Positions 44,131-53,404 of a DNA stretch of 64,000 bases are shown piece by piece. The translations under genes were made by a program, and so were the position numbers. Source of the stretch: Palsa-1392 sp963819975. Its GTDB lineage: Bacteria; Verrucomicrobiota; Verrucomicrobiia; Chthoniobacterales; UBA10450. The DNA lies in the NCBI GenBank assembly GCA_963819975.1, contig CAWFYE010000004.1:62001-126000 (forward strand), in the 5' to 3' direction. The notes beneath the pieces were generated by a model that had not been told where the DNA came from, ran no database searches, and saw only the letters and a list, made by a program, of their open reading frames with translations. Numbering within the stretch: the first letter of the stretch is position 1; every line of letters starts with the position of its first letter.

Positions 44131-44333
44131 GAAACCTATACTCCTAGGCCGCGCAAGAGGAGGATCCTCATAGTTGACGATGAGACGATCGGCGTCGTGC
44201 GATTCCTTTCCTTCCGATGGAACTAACCGTTAAAGTGTTGACCTGGCTGTTCAAGGAGAATCCTCGGCCGCTCTCAACCGCAATCCCATCGCTTAAAGGA
44301 AGCGAATTCCGAGTATCATGCACCCATTGCTAA
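44131..44333 (+). pseudogene. Remnant of a receiver-protein gene (paralogue of 45235)
   Basis: The first part reads TYTPRPRKRRILIVDDE, matching the start of the protein at 45235 (YTPTKRKRILIVQDD). After about 25 codons the match jumps, in another frame, to ELTVKVLTWLFKE, which matches that protein's last receiver (ELAVKALTLLFKE). About 1.1 kb of the gene is therefore missing by internal deletion. Clearly non-functional. Confidence 0.7.
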
Positions 44334-44432
44334 AGTTCTCCGAACCTGCGGCCATTCCGGACGATCGCACAACACCCCCCCCGGTGTCCCCTCGGACGGC
44401 CTGGAGCGCCGGCTTCTTTTGGAGATCCGGCA

Positions 44433-44543
44433 GTGAGAGGAAGTTTCATTCTCATAGCCGAAGACGATCTGGTTTCGTGCCAAATGGTATCTGCCTGGCT
44501 GCAGAAGCGGGGCTACGACCCAGTCGTCGCCTCCGACTTGTAG
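44433..44543 (+). pseudogene. Receiver-domain fragment
   Basis: A 36-codon frame beginning with GTG encodes FILIAEDDLVSCQMVSAWL followed by QKRGYDPVVASDL and a stop. That is the first beta-alpha-beta unit of a receiver, with the acidic EDD, but without the phospho-acceptor Asp. It is most likely another decayed response-regulator gene. Confidence 0.6.
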
Positions 44544-44645
44544 CGAAGCAATGATGGTGATGCGCCCCACGGCCTCGCCAGCACGAGGCCAAGGCTTCGA
44601 TGCTGCGTAGTTGGCGCAGCGGCAAAACCGTAGTTTCCGCCGGGC

Positions 44646-45230
44646 ATGAGGTATATTTGCGGCTATTCAAATGCCCAACGATTCATCAATCACGTGGACA
44701 CCGAGTCTTTTACCCATCTCCTTCTGCTCTCCATCTCGCCCGTTGCCATCATATCGGGAATTGGTTTGTTGCTGCTCTCCATTACAAACCGACTGGGACG
44801 CGTAATCGACCGCGTCCGCGCCTTGGCCTCAGCGCTGGATGAAGATCGAGGCCACCCCGCCCGCGATCTTGACCAAATAATCATACTCCTTCGACGAGCC
44901 AAATTGCTCCGCGCTTCGATTGTCTTCATTGTTGGCAGCATTTTTGCCTGCTGCCTGATGATTATCTTCCTTTTCGTTCTGATTTTCGCCGGAGCAAGGA
45001 TGAAGACGGCGGTGCTCTTCACGTTCGGGCTAAGCGTTCTGTTTGTGTTCGGTGCGATGATCTGCTTCGTCTGGGACATCTGTTCTTCCCTGAACGCCTT
45101 GGAGATCGAAGTGGCGCACCATTTACAAGCGCGCAGGAAACCGCGTCCGGTTGCTCATGGAATGCAAATCAAGTTGCCGACTTCGCGTCTTCGACCAATT
45201 CCTGCAACGGTCCAGGCTAGCAATTCATGA
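44646..45230 (+). CDS. DUF2721 membrane protein
   Basis: The 194-residue protein has three hydrophobic segments: about 24-45 (LLLSISPVAIISGIGLLLLS), 88-112 and 118-140. Between the first two lies a helical linker (TNRLGRVIDRVRAL). This is the layout of the DUF2721 family, whose function is unknown. The last 20 residues are encoded by a copy of the kinase 3' end read in a different frame (see the repeat at 45,187), so the natural C-terminus has probably been replaced. The ATG at 44646 is the first in frame. It lies within the duplicated and scarred segment and 4 bases before the next receiver gene. Confidence 0.8.
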   Translation: MRYICGYSNAQRFINHVDTESFTHLLLLSISPVAIISGIGLLLLSITNRLGRVIDRVRALASALDEDRGHPARDLDQIIILLRRAKLLRASIVFIVGSIFACCLMIIFLFVLIFAGARMKTAVLFTFGLSVLFVFGAMICFVWDICSSLNALEIEVAHHLQARRKPRPVAHGMQIKLPTSRLRPIPATVQASNS

Positions 45231-45234
45231 TTGA
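45187..45234 (+). repeat. Direct repeat, copy 2
   Basis: This copy of the kinase 3' end (CTTCGACCAATTCCTGCAAC through CTAGCAATTCAT) lies at the end of the DUF2721 gene and directly before the receiver gene at 45235, the same relation that copy 1 has to the receiver remnant at 44131. Confidence 0.7.
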
Positions 45235-46602
45235 ATGAAGAAAATTTATACTCCTACGAAACGCAAAAGGATCCTCATTGTGCAAGATGACCAGATCGCC
45301 GCAGATATTTACCAAGAAAAATTGGAGAGCAAACGATACGATGTGGAGGTAGTTCGCGACAGTATGCACGTCTTACAAATGCTCGAGAAAGAGCCATTTG
45401 ATCTCGCGATTCTTGATCTTTCCCTGTCCGAACCGAATGGAGTGAAAGCGCTCGAGGCCGTCTCCTCCCAGCTGCGCGCCGCGGGATTACCATTCATTGT
45501 TCTCAGCAACCCTTATCTGCCTATGTTGGCCCGAGCCGCTTTGAAAGCGGGTGTGACTCGATGCGTCTCGAAAAGTGATTGCACGCCGAATCGTATATTG
45601 GCGATTGTGCGGGAGGTTTTCGCCACCAGCGCAATCCCGGCCAAAGTCCCACCCGGTGATGAGCCTGCCCCGGCTACCGCCGTCCCTCTGCCGGTTGATA
45701 ACAGCGGCACAAGACAGCCGGCTAAGTCGGCGGCACTTGAAATGGAGTATCAGGCAAATCTGGTCGCCGACTTTCTCGCCTACGCGCCGCAAAGACTAGC
45801 GATCTTGCGCGCGATACATCACGCTTTCTTTAGGAGAGAGGAGGAATCCCAGCGTCTGGATCAGCTTTTCGAAATGCATCTGCAGACTCGATTATTGGCG
45901 GGCGCCGCCGCCATCGTCGGCTTCCGTAAGATCACGCACTTGGCGAGCGCCTTGGAAGTGCTTCTCTTTCAGCTATACAGTAAGCCGACCAGGATCACGC
46001 CTTCCGCGATCCGGACAATCGCGCAAGCCTTGGACTTGTTGGGTAGCCTATGCGACCTCGCCGGCAGCCAAGAGTCGGAGATTTCGATTTCGCCTGCGAT
46101 TCTGGTCGTGGACGACGAGGCCGTTTCACGCGAGGCGATTTGCTCTGCGATTGGAAGAGTCGCCGTGGACGTTGTAAGCCTGGACGATCCAATGAAAGCT
46201 GAGGAGCTCCTGAAGCAAAAACCTTTCGATCTTATCTTTCTAGACGTCGAGATGCCGGGGCTAAGCGGGTTGGATCTGTGCGCCAGCATCCGGACGACGT
46301 CCACGAATCGCGCCACACCGGTGGTCTTCGTGACGGGCCGTTCTGATTTCGAGAGCTGGGCGCAATCGCGTTTATCGGGTGGCAACGATTTTATCGCCAA
46401 GCCACTTTTCCCAGGTGAACTGGCGGTCAAAGCCTTGACGTTGCTGTTCAAGGAAAGGCTGCAATCGGTTTCAACAAGTGAGGCTTCGCCCACCGACAAG
46501 AGTATTGCCCCGCCGCCAGCACTCGAGGCGGTGACTGGTTGCACTCAACCTCTATGCAGTATCCCTAGCCGCTCCGAACACCGCGAGACGAGCATAGTTT
46601 GA
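45235..46602 (+). CDS. Receiver - degenerate Hpt - receiver protein
   Basis: The 455-residue protein has receiver 1 (about 12-130, LAILDLSLSEPNG, Lys in VSKSD), a helical domain (160-285) with Hpt-like layout, and receiver 2 (about 290-420, LIFLDVEMPGLSG, Lys in IAKPL). In the helical domain the usual phospho-His motif HxLKGSA appears as RLLAGAA, so the phosphorylatable His is lost and the domain probably only binds or dimerises. It lies close to the hybrid kinase that ends the Kai operon and is a plausible phosphate acceptor for it. No DNA-binding or enzymatic output is seen. Confidence 0.87.
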   Translation: MKKIYTPTKRKRILIVQDDQIAADIYQEKLESKRYDVEVVRDSMHVLQMLEKEPFDLAILDLSLSEPNGVKALEAVSSQLRAAGLPFIVLSNPYLPMLARAALKAGVTRCVSKSDCTPNRILAIVREVFATSAIPAKVPPGDEPAPATAVPLPVDNSGTRQPAKSAALEMEYQANLVADFLAYAPQRLAILRAIHHAFFRREEESQRLDQLFEMHLQTRLLAGAAAIVGFRKITHLASALEVLLFQLYSKPTRITPSAIRTIAQALDLLGSLCDLAGSQESEISISPAILVVDDEAVSREAICSAIGRVAVDVVSLDDPMKAEELLKQKPFDLIFLDVEMPGLSGLDLCASIRTTSTNRATPVVFVTGRSDFESWAQSRLSGGNDFIAKPLFPGELAVKALTLLFKERLQSVSTSEASPTDKSIAPPPALEAVTGCTQPLCSIPSRSEHRETSIV

Positions 46603-46612
46603 GCCCGCCCCT

Positions 46613-47164
46613 ATGGTAATAGCGTTTACGCCGCCCTGGGAATCTCGTCCTGAAATTCGGAGCGCAAGCGCAATAGCCCCAGTTAACTCCCCGTCGATTG
46701 ACAAAACGGTGTCGATAGTCATCGCGGAGGACGATCCGGTCTCGCGCGATCTACTCTCCACGGTTGTAAGCAAATGGGGGTTTCGCAGCATCGTGACGCA
46801 GGATGGACATGAAGCGATGGCCGCCATTCGCGCCGAGCAAGGCCCGGTTGTAGCGATTCTCGACTGGATGATGCCTGGGATGGACGGTCTTCAAGTCTGC
46901 CGGCGCGTTCGGGAGAGTGGCAAGAGGGTGCACATCATTTTGCTGACGGCGCGAGCCGCCAAGGAAAGTCTGGTCGAAGGTCTTGCGAGCGGGGCGGATG
47001 ATTATCTGGTCAAGCCGTTCGATAAAGATGAATTGCTCGCGCGCGTCCACGTCGGCCTTCGCATTCTCTCTTTGCAGAGCGCGTTGGAACAGCGGGTCTC
47101 GGAGCTCGAGAAGGCTTTGCTCGAAATAAAAGATTTGCGCAGCCACCTCTCGGTCCCGCTGTAG
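46613..47164 (+). CDS. Response regulator, receiver plus coiled-coil tail
   Basis: The 183-residue protein has an unstructured leader (1-32), a canonical receiver (33-150; EDD, phospho-acceptor Asp in AILDWMMPGMDG, Thr in LLTAR, Lys in YLVKPFD) and a C-terminal coiled coil (150-183, ALEQRVSELEKALLEIKDL). There is no output domain. It starts 10 bases after the preceding receiver gene and so is probably co-expressed with it. Confidence 0.9.
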   Translation: MVIAFTPPWESRPEIRSASAIAPVNSPSIDKTVSIVIAEDDPVSRDLLSTVVSKWGFRSIVTQDGHEAMAAIRAEQGPVVAILDWMMPGMDGLQVCRRVRESGKRVHIILLTARAAKESLVEGLASGADDYLVKPFDKDELLARVHVGLRILSLQSALEQRVSELEKALLEIKDLRSHLSVPL

Positions 47165-47434
47165 ACAGAGGCAAAACCGTCTGCCTGCCAGTGGCAGAAG
47201 CCCTGGTGAAAGAAGGATCGGAGATATCGCTCGGTCCCGGGCCCGGTCAGTGTTCCGTGTGTACCGTGAACGAAGCCTGTCCGATATGGATAGCGTCCAC
47301 GCAAGGTCCAGATCGTGTTTGATTTCTACCGGCGGTCTCGGAAAACCCAGTGAGGACGCCGGTGGCATCGGTGGCCCAGACTTGGTTCGGACGACGGACG
47401 CGCAAGCCTTGGAGACGGTCGCCGGCGTTTTGAT

Positions 47435-47992
47435 GTGATTAACAAACGTCTCGACGCCATCGCCCAGATGACCCCGCTCACGAGCGACCAGGCGGTGATC
47501 GAACCGGCCAGGGTGCAGGTCACGATGCTCGCGCGCCAGTTACTCCAGCTCGCGGCCGCGCCCAAAGAGTACGACACGCGCATCGTGCAACTCTTCGCTT
47601 CCCATCCCGATGCTGCGATCTGGGAAAGCTTCCCCGGCGCCGGACCCACCCTCGCGCCGCGGCTCTGCTGCGCTTTTTGGGAGCGAACGCTCCCGCTACC
47701 GGAGCGCCGCCGCCATCCAGCAATACAGCGGAGTGGCCACGGTCACCGAGCGCAGTTGCAAAAACCAGCACTGGGTTCACCGGCGCTGGGGCCGACCCCA
47801 CTTCGTCCATCAGAGCTTCTTTGAGTACGCCAATCAATCGGTCCTGCACTGTCGGCGGGCCAAACTCTTCGTCCAGGAACAGATGGCCAAAGGCCAAAAA
47901 CATCCCACCGCCGTGCGCGCGCTCGCCTTCAAATGGCAGCGTATTCATGTACGTCTGCTGGCGCGGCCGGGTCGCCTACGACGAGACGACCT
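47435..47992 (+). pseudogene. IS110-family transposase remnant (C-terminal half)
   Basis: The frame from 47435 (QLFASHPDAAIWESFPGAGP) and then a shifted frame (FGSERSRYRSAAAIQQYSG, VATVTERS, HPTAVRALAFKWQRI) and a third (YVCWRGRVAYDE) together give the C-terminal transposase_20 part of an IS110-type enzyme. At least two frameshifts are present, and the N-terminal DEDD nuclease domain is absent upstream. I see no inverted ends, as expected for IS110. The piece marks past mobile-element activity beside the duplicated and decayed region. Confidence 0.75.
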
Positions 47993-48020
47993 GTTGCACT
48001 ACAAAGTTAAGCCTAGGCCT

Positions 48021-48455
48021 TCAATACTTGTCCTCGTCGGTCAACTTCTCTTCGATGACATCTGCTGCAGTTCCAACGGCATGCATAACCGAAAGAAGCG
48101 CCTTGGCAGAGGTGTCAGCCGCTATCGGTATGAGAAAGATCGCGATGCATGCCTCGTCATCTTCTTCACGGATTAGCTGCCAAGCGCCCAAGTTAACGTT
48201 TGCATTGTAGACAAGAAGCGCGTTTGCAACATCGGCAGGCAAAGGGGCCTCACTCCGGAGGCCAATCGACCAGACATGCCGGACTTCCAGTCGGTCCACA
48301 TATCGGGTGTCTGAATCGATGTATATCGTTTGCGAGCGATCTTCGCCGACCGTGAACGGTACTGCGAAATCCCCGCTTCCATCTATGTCGTATTTAAGTC
48401 CAAGTTCGTCGAGAAGACGACGAACCCTTTGATCTCCAGTCTTTTCTCCTATCAT
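48021..48455 (-). CDS. YbjN-like (type III chaperone-fold) hypothetical protein
   Basis: The 144-residue acidic protein begins with VRRLLDELGLKYDIDGSGDF, followed by alternating strands (FAVPFTV, QTIYIDSD, VRHVWSIG) and a helix (PLPADVANALLVYNAN), then LGAWQLI and ACIAIFLIPI. That pattern fits the YbjN/type III secretion chaperone-like fold. No function can be given. It is the only minus-strand gene between the receivers and the tRNA, next to a transposase remnant. Confidence 0.68.
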   Translation of the reverse strand: MIGEKTGDQRVRRLLDELGLKYDIDGSGDFAVPFTVGEDRSQTIYIDSDTRYVDRLEVRHVWSIGLRSEAPLPADVANALLVYNANVNLGAWQLIREEDDEACIAIFLIPIAADTSAKALLSVMHAVGTAADVIEEKLTDEDKY

Positions 48456-48828
48456 AATGTGTTTCGAGTTGACGATAAGTGGTGCATGGGCCTAACGAGA
48501 AGTAGGCCGAATTATTCGGTGTAACAAACTTGCCCGCCCACGGGAGCGGGAGGAAAAATGTTGACCATGCAGATGATATTGTTCGAAACCGCTGCCGGAG
48601 CGCAAGCCAATTTGGAAGAGCAAGGCGTGGGGGGAGGCCAGTGATGGACGAGATGTGTGTCAACCGTTCACCTGTTCCGTTCTGTTTCGCCGCTTTCCGT
48701 AGGATGGTGTTCAACTCCATCGATTTTAGCTTCGGGCACGGCCCTAACTCCAGAAGATTCGCCAGCTCCAGCATTACGGGCAAGGGAAAGAGCTTGCCGT
48801 GGGGCCGGGGATTCTCCCAGAATCCGCC
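48456..48828. other. Intergenic, no gene recognised
   Basis: The 373 bases between the YbjN-like gene and the decayed surface-protein gene hold only short overlapping frames without motifs. Divergent promoters are expected here, but none is clear. Confidence 0.45.
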
Positions 48829-49842
48829 ATGAGTAAAAAAATCGTTCCCGTCCTGATGGGCCTTCTGTCGCTTGCACCCTTTGTTCGGCACAGCTCGCTC
48901 CGAGCGGGCGCATCAATGTAGAACAACCTGGCGGCGTGCATTACCTTTTCGGGAGCGGAGGAACACAGTCTGGAGGGGGATTTTTTTACCTCAATTACCT
49001 GACGGGCGATTTCGATGTCCTCGGCCCCGTTGCTGTTCAATCTAATGGTAGCTTTTCCGGCATATCGGGCGTCACAGGGCGGTCGCTCAGCGGATAAATT
49101 TCATCTTCGTCCATTAATCTCACTTACAACGGCGTGTTCATTTCCTCGCCAAAAGCGTCGGCGTATGGGCCGGCAGCGGCGTATGCTGGAGTATATTTTG
49201 GAGCGGTGTTCGAGTCGAGCCTGGGCGTCTTCACGGCCGAGATCGTCGTCAATAGCGACGGCAGCAGTCTGCTTTTTGCTTACAACGACTCGAGTGTCAG
49301 CTTCGGCGTTGGATCGGTCGATGGCAGTGGCCACCTTTCAATAACGACTCTTTTCGACGAGGTTGTCACCACGACGCTAGCTCCCAAAAATGGATTCGTT
49401 CAAGGCACAGCGGCAAGCTCATTTCGGTTATCAGTACAGCTACTCGGCAACCAAAGCCGTTCCTCAACGTCTCGTGAACATCTCCACGCGTGGGTTCGTC
49501 GGAACGGGCGAACAGGTGTTGATTGGCGGTTTTATCGTGAAGGACGGCGGAGACACCCTCGTGATGAACGCAAAAGGTCCTTCCCTCGCGTCCCAAGGGG
49601 TCGCCAATCCGATTCTCAATCCCCGACTTGATCTTTACTTCAATGGGCAAATCATCGCCTCGAACGGTGATTGGCGCAGCAACGGGAATGCATCGGAAAT
49701 CGCAATTTCCGGTATCGGTCCGACAGACGATCGCGAAGCTTCGTTGCAAGTGGCACTGGAGCCAGGCGCCTACACAGTGATCGTGTCCAGCCAAGATGGA
49801 TCACAAGGTATCGCCTTGGTGGAGGTTTACAGCCTTCTCTGA
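48829..49842 (+). pseudogene. Exported verrucomicrobial surface-type protein, broken
   Basis: A signal peptide starts at ATG 48829 (KKIVPVLMGLLSLAP). The frame shifts near 48,885; the next frame reads SAQLAPSGRINVEQPGG and stops at a TAA near 49,096, continues beyond it in the same frame (VYFGAVFESSLGVFTAEIVV), then shifts again near 49,430 into an intact stretch: RLVNISTRGFVGTGEQVLIG, LVMNAKGPSLAS, GAYTVIVSSQD, GIALVEVYSLL. That last domain is a C-terminal module common in exported Verrucomicrobia proteins, as I know them. Two frameshifts and one nonsense codon make this a pseudogene. Confidence 0.75.
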
Positions 49843-49871
49843 GAATCGTTAGCTTGCCATCATTCGGAAGT

Positions 49872-49891
49872 GCGCACCTTTTATGGTGCGC
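49872..49891 (+). terminator. Candidate hairpin terminator
   Basis: A perfect 7-base stem (GCGCACC / GGTGCGC) with a 6-base T-rich loop lies 30 bases after the surface-protein pseudogene and is followed by a short C/T-rich run. The weak T tract makes termination uncertain. Confidence 0.4.
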
Positions 49892-49977
49892 CTTTCGCCT
49901 TAGTAGTGGCAAGCCAACGGCAAACAACAATTCGTCTGATTTGGATAAATCGACGTAAATCGTTGATAATAAGCTGT

Positions 49978-50050
49978 GCGCCCGTGAAGATTCGAACTTC
50001 AAACCTTCTGATCCGTAGTCAGATGCTCTATCCAGTTGAGCTACGGGCGC
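49978..50050 (-). tRNA. tRNA-Arg (anticodon ACG)
   Basis: Reverse-complemented, the 73 bases fold into a full cloverleaf: 7-bp acceptor stem (GCGCCCG/CGGGCGC), D arm GCTC/GAGC, anticodon stem TCTGA/TCAGA with loop CTACGGA (anticodon ACG), and T arm TGAAG/CTTCA with loop TTCGAAT. The 3' CCA is not encoded. The A of the anticodon would be edited to inosine to read CGU, CGC and CGA. Confidence 0.96.
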
Positions 50051-50269
50051 AAGAGAGGACAATTAAGAGAGGCGAAGCCGGACGTCAAATCTCCTTTGGC
50101 TTTTCTATTGTCCTACGGCGAGGTATCGAAAAGGGGCAAACGGACGAACCATATTCCCCGGCCAATGTCGAGTTCGACCGCCTTCTTCAACTTGCTGCAG
50201 TTCCGCACCCAAGCTGAGATTTTTGCTCTGCGCCGTCACCGCCTCGGCGAGCGAACCGCCGCCCACCTC

Positions 50270-53200
50270 TCAGCGGACTAGGTCGACATAGTCCAAGACA
50301 AACAGATAGCCCTCGCTCTCTGCGTTCTTTCCCGTGACTTCAAAGCGAAACGCTTTGTCTCCCGCTTCCCCAAATGTCATCCTGCCTAAATCCAATACCT
50401 CGTAACCAACGCTGGCCGAATAGGCGTCCAGAGTCGCTCCTTTTTCCATGCCATCCATTGCGAGTTGCGCAATTCCGCCCTTATTCCCCGTCCGGATTCC
50501 GGCCTTTACCTGATACGTGCCCGCGACAGGCACCTTTATCTTATAACTAACCGCATCCCCTGGTGCTTCGGCTTCGAAAATGATTCCCGCTTGCCCACTC
50601 ATATGAGCATCTTTCACCCGTTCCAGCGCCTTGTTCGCTCTCGCCGGTAACGCCTCGACCTCGAGATGAGTCGCCAACACTATTTCGATATCATCGAAGA
50701 TAACGTCGTAACCACCGTTCGTTTCACCGTGCCTTGTGATCACAAACTGAAACGTCTTGTCGCCGGCGCTTTCAATCCTGGCCGTTCCAAGGTCGCGCAC
50801 AAGAGCGGAGTCCAATGCGCTGTAGAACTCTCCTTTCTGAGCATAACCTTGCTTTACGCCGTCAATGAACAACTGAAAACTAGCCGTGCTGCCGGTCGGC
50901 GCAGTTTTGACTCTGATATTGTAGGTTCCAGCCCGCGGAATTGGTACTGTGTAGGTAAGATAATCACCCAATCTCTTTGCCTGAAAGAGTGTCGCCGCGC
51001 CTCCGCTGAACTTTGAATCATAAATCGTTGTATAGGGAGCGGTGTGTTTCGGCACCGGCAGCGTTTCGGCCTCGAAGAACGGAACCAGATCGATATAATC
51101 GCAAACAAATTCATGGCCGCCGCTGGTTCGCCTCCGACCGGTAACGAGAAACTGAAATGTCTTGTTCCCGGGACTGGAGAAGGTCGCCGGCCCGAGATCC
51201 CGCACCTCGTGTTTCTTCCCGGGGGTGTAGGTGTCCTGACCTGGTCCCTGCTTCGTGCCGTCAATCGAAAGCTGAACAATACCCCCGTATTGGCTTGTTC
51301 CGATCCCAACCCTTATTTCGTAGGTGCCAGATTTCTCCACCGGAACGGTGTAGGTGACGTAGTCTCCCACTTTGCCAGACTTGAGCAGGCCGGCAGCGCT
51401 TCTACTCATCTTTCCATCACTTCTCAGAATCGTGTATTTTGCCCCTTCTGACGCCTGTGTGCTCAACGTTTCGGCCTCCCAATCGTGCAAGCTAACGAGA
51501 AAATTTAAAGGTCCGGTTCCCGTTCCGATCGGTTCGTTGCGCGTGAAAAGCTGAAGCCGCCGCGGAGGCGGTTCCTTTTTTATCGTATCGGGCGAGTCAG
51601 GACATGTGGATCCTTCAGTAGAAGCGTCGCCCGAGTAAATGCCTGAGATCGTTCCGGTGGCTGCGTCGAAACTCAGACCACTGGGCAGGCTTCCGTTTAG
51701 GAGGCCATCGAGCCCCAGATAATCGATGGAAGTGGTCGGAGCATCCGCCGTGATGGTATAGGAAAAGAATTGGTTCAGCACGAGAGGAACAACCGTGGCG
51801 CTGGTGATGACGGGCAAGAGCGGATCGGAAACAAATGTCAGCTGCAGATAGGATTGCGCGGAATCCACATTTAGCAGCCCTAATCCCACGCCAAAACTCT
51901 GCGCGTTGCCATCCGGGTTCCGAGGCACCATTCCCGAGATAAGTCCGGTCCCCGGGTCGATGGTCATCTCTGGCCCGCTGCCTGCCCGATAAGGCAAACC
52001 GGTAGCCGCAAAGTTCACTTCCGAATTAACGTCCTGGGCCAGAATCTGGTAGTCAAACCGCCGACCAGCGCGGCCGGTCACACATGTGCCACTTACAATA
52101 GTTTCCAGTTCCGGCAAAGGGCTGGGGTATGCGATGTACAGATTAACCTCTCTGAAACCGGAACCGCTCGCATTTGTCGCTTTGAATGTGACAGGAAAGT
52201 CTTGCGCAGGGGTCGTAGGAACACCGGAAATTATGCCCCGATCGCGGTCAATGGTGAGGCCGTCCGGCAGGGGATATGCATCGTAACTGAAAGGATTGTT
52301 TGTCGCCGTGATTTGATAGGTGAACTGCTCACCTACCCTCGCCACCAGCGCTCCTCCGCCCATCCCATAGATAGTATCGCCAACCACCGCAGCGCCAAGA
52401 AGGTTCCGGGCCGTTGGCATGGAAGCGTCCGTCGTCCAGGTATCAAGGGACGGGTCATAAACATCAACAGTCGATATGTCACCCGTCCCACCAACCGTTC
52501 CACCCATAACGTAGACCCTATCGTTGACGATGGCGGCGGCGGACTGCGAGCGCGGATGCGGCATGACCGAGGGTTTTGTGGTCCATGCCCCGAAACCGCC
52601 GTTGGCGTCCGGATCGAACTCTTCGACGGTAGCGATCTCGCCGTGCTCCTCGTTTTGGCCACCGATCGCATAGATCTTCCCGTTGAAAGCAGCAACCGCA
52701 GGAGCACCTCGTGGCGTATTCAAATGTTGTTTGGTCGTCCACGAGCCCGTTCCATTATTCCCTGCTGGATCGAATACCTCCACCGTGTCGAGAGAGGTGC
52801 GATGGGCAGCGGCGCCCGTGGCACCTCCGACCGCATAGAGGAGATGATTTTCAGGATCCACGCCAAGGCCAACCTGGAGCCGGGCGGTTCGCATTGACGG
52901 CTTGTCCGACCAGATGTCAGTTGCGGGGTCATAGGCCTGAACGGTATCGAGAGCCTTGTCGTGACAGACAAATTCCGTAGTTACGCCGCCGACTATATAA
53001 ATTAAGTTATCAAGCGTAGCCGCCGCCGTCCGATAACGGAGTGGCAGGGGCATGTCACGTAGTCCGGTTATCCATAAGTCCTCAAAGGGATCGTAGGCTT
53101 CGACTGTCGGCACGCCGTTGCAGTCGTTCAGAACCGCCCCTCCAATGGCGTAAATCTTCCCGTTAGCCGCGGCCGCCGACACCGCCACCCGGCCGGTCGG

Positions 53201-53404
53201 CATGGGCGCCATCTCCATCCAGCCAGCCTCAGAACCGTCTGGGCTAAATGCTGTATTTACGCTCCGAATACGCAGATCTCCCGGGTTAGTAATCACCGGT
53301 ATCTGGGCGTCGACTACCGTGACCCCGAGCAGGAACCACGTTGCCAGCTCAAGTCCCAGAAGCAGGCGCAGCGCGGCCCGAGGAGGACGTATTCGAGGGT
53401 TCAT
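50270..53404 (-). CDS. Exported kelch-repeat / Ig-like / carbohydrate-binding-like protein
   Basis: The 1044-residue protein has a signal peptide (about 1-33, LLLGLELATWFLLGVTVVDA), five to six kelch blades (60-350; repeats of GKIYAIGG, VEAYDP, W), two or three putative-Ig domains with LPDGLTIDRDRGIISGVP and LPSGLSFDAATGTISG (355-640), and three related beta-sandwich modules (about 660-785, 790-905, 910-1044). Each module has a FEAE or WEAE start, GDYVTYTVP, GTYEIRVG and a closing FxxDYIDLV; these resemble CBM6/35-type carbohydrate-binding modules. It is likely a surface or secreted binding protein. Its start overlaps the kinase stop by 4 bases, so it may be a target or product of that regulatory operon. 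Confidence 0.88.
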   Translation of the reverse strand: MNPRIRPPRAALRLLLGLELATWFLLGVTVVDAQIPVITNPGDLRIRSVNTAFSPDGSEAGWMEMAPMPTGRVAVSAAAANGKIYAIGGAVLNDCNGVPTVEAYDPFEDLWITGLRDMPLPLRYRTAAATLDNLIYIVGGVTTEFVCHDKALDTVQAYDPATDIWSDKPSMRTARLQVGLGVDPENHLLYAVGGATGAAAHRTSLDTVEVFDPAGNNGTGSWTTKQHLNTPRGAPAVAAFNGKIYAIGGQNEEHGEIATVEEFDPDANGGFGAWTTKPSVMPHPRSQSAAAIVNDRVYVMGGTVGGTGDISTVDVYDPSLDTWTTDASMPTARNLLGAAVVGDTIYGMGGGALVARVGEQFTYQITATNNPFSYDAYPLPDGLTIDRDRGIISGVPTTPAQDFPVTFKATNASGSGFREVNLYIAYPSPLPELETIVSGTCVTGRAGRRFDYQILAQDVNSEVNFAATGLPYRAGSGPEMTIDPGTGLISGMVPRNPDGNAQSFGVGLGLLNVDSAQSYLQLTFVSDPLLPVITSATVVPLVLNQFFSYTITADAPTTSIDYLGLDGLLNGSLPSGLSFDAATGTISGIYSGDASTEGSTCPDSPDTIKKEPPPRRLQLFTRNEPIGTGTGPLNFLVSLHDWEAETLSTQASEGAKYTILRSDGKMSRSAAGLLKSGKVGDYVTYTVPVEKSGTYEIRVGIGTSQYGGIVQLSIDGTKQGPGQDTYTPGKKHEVRDLGPATFSSPGNKTFQFLVTGRRRTSGGHEFVCDYIDLVPFFEAETLPVPKHTAPYTTIYDSKFSGGAATLFQAKRLGDYLTYTVPIPRAGTYNIRVKTAPTGSTASFQLFIDGVKQGYAQKGEFYSALDSALVRDLGTARIESAGDKTFQFVITRHGETNGGYDVIFDDIEIVLATHLEVEALPARANKALERVKDAHMSGQAGIIFEAEAPGDAVSYKIKVPVAGTYQVKAGIRTGNKGGIAQLAMDGMEKGATLDAYSASVGYEVLDLGRMTFGEAGDKAFRFEVTGKNAESEGYLFVLDYVDLVR

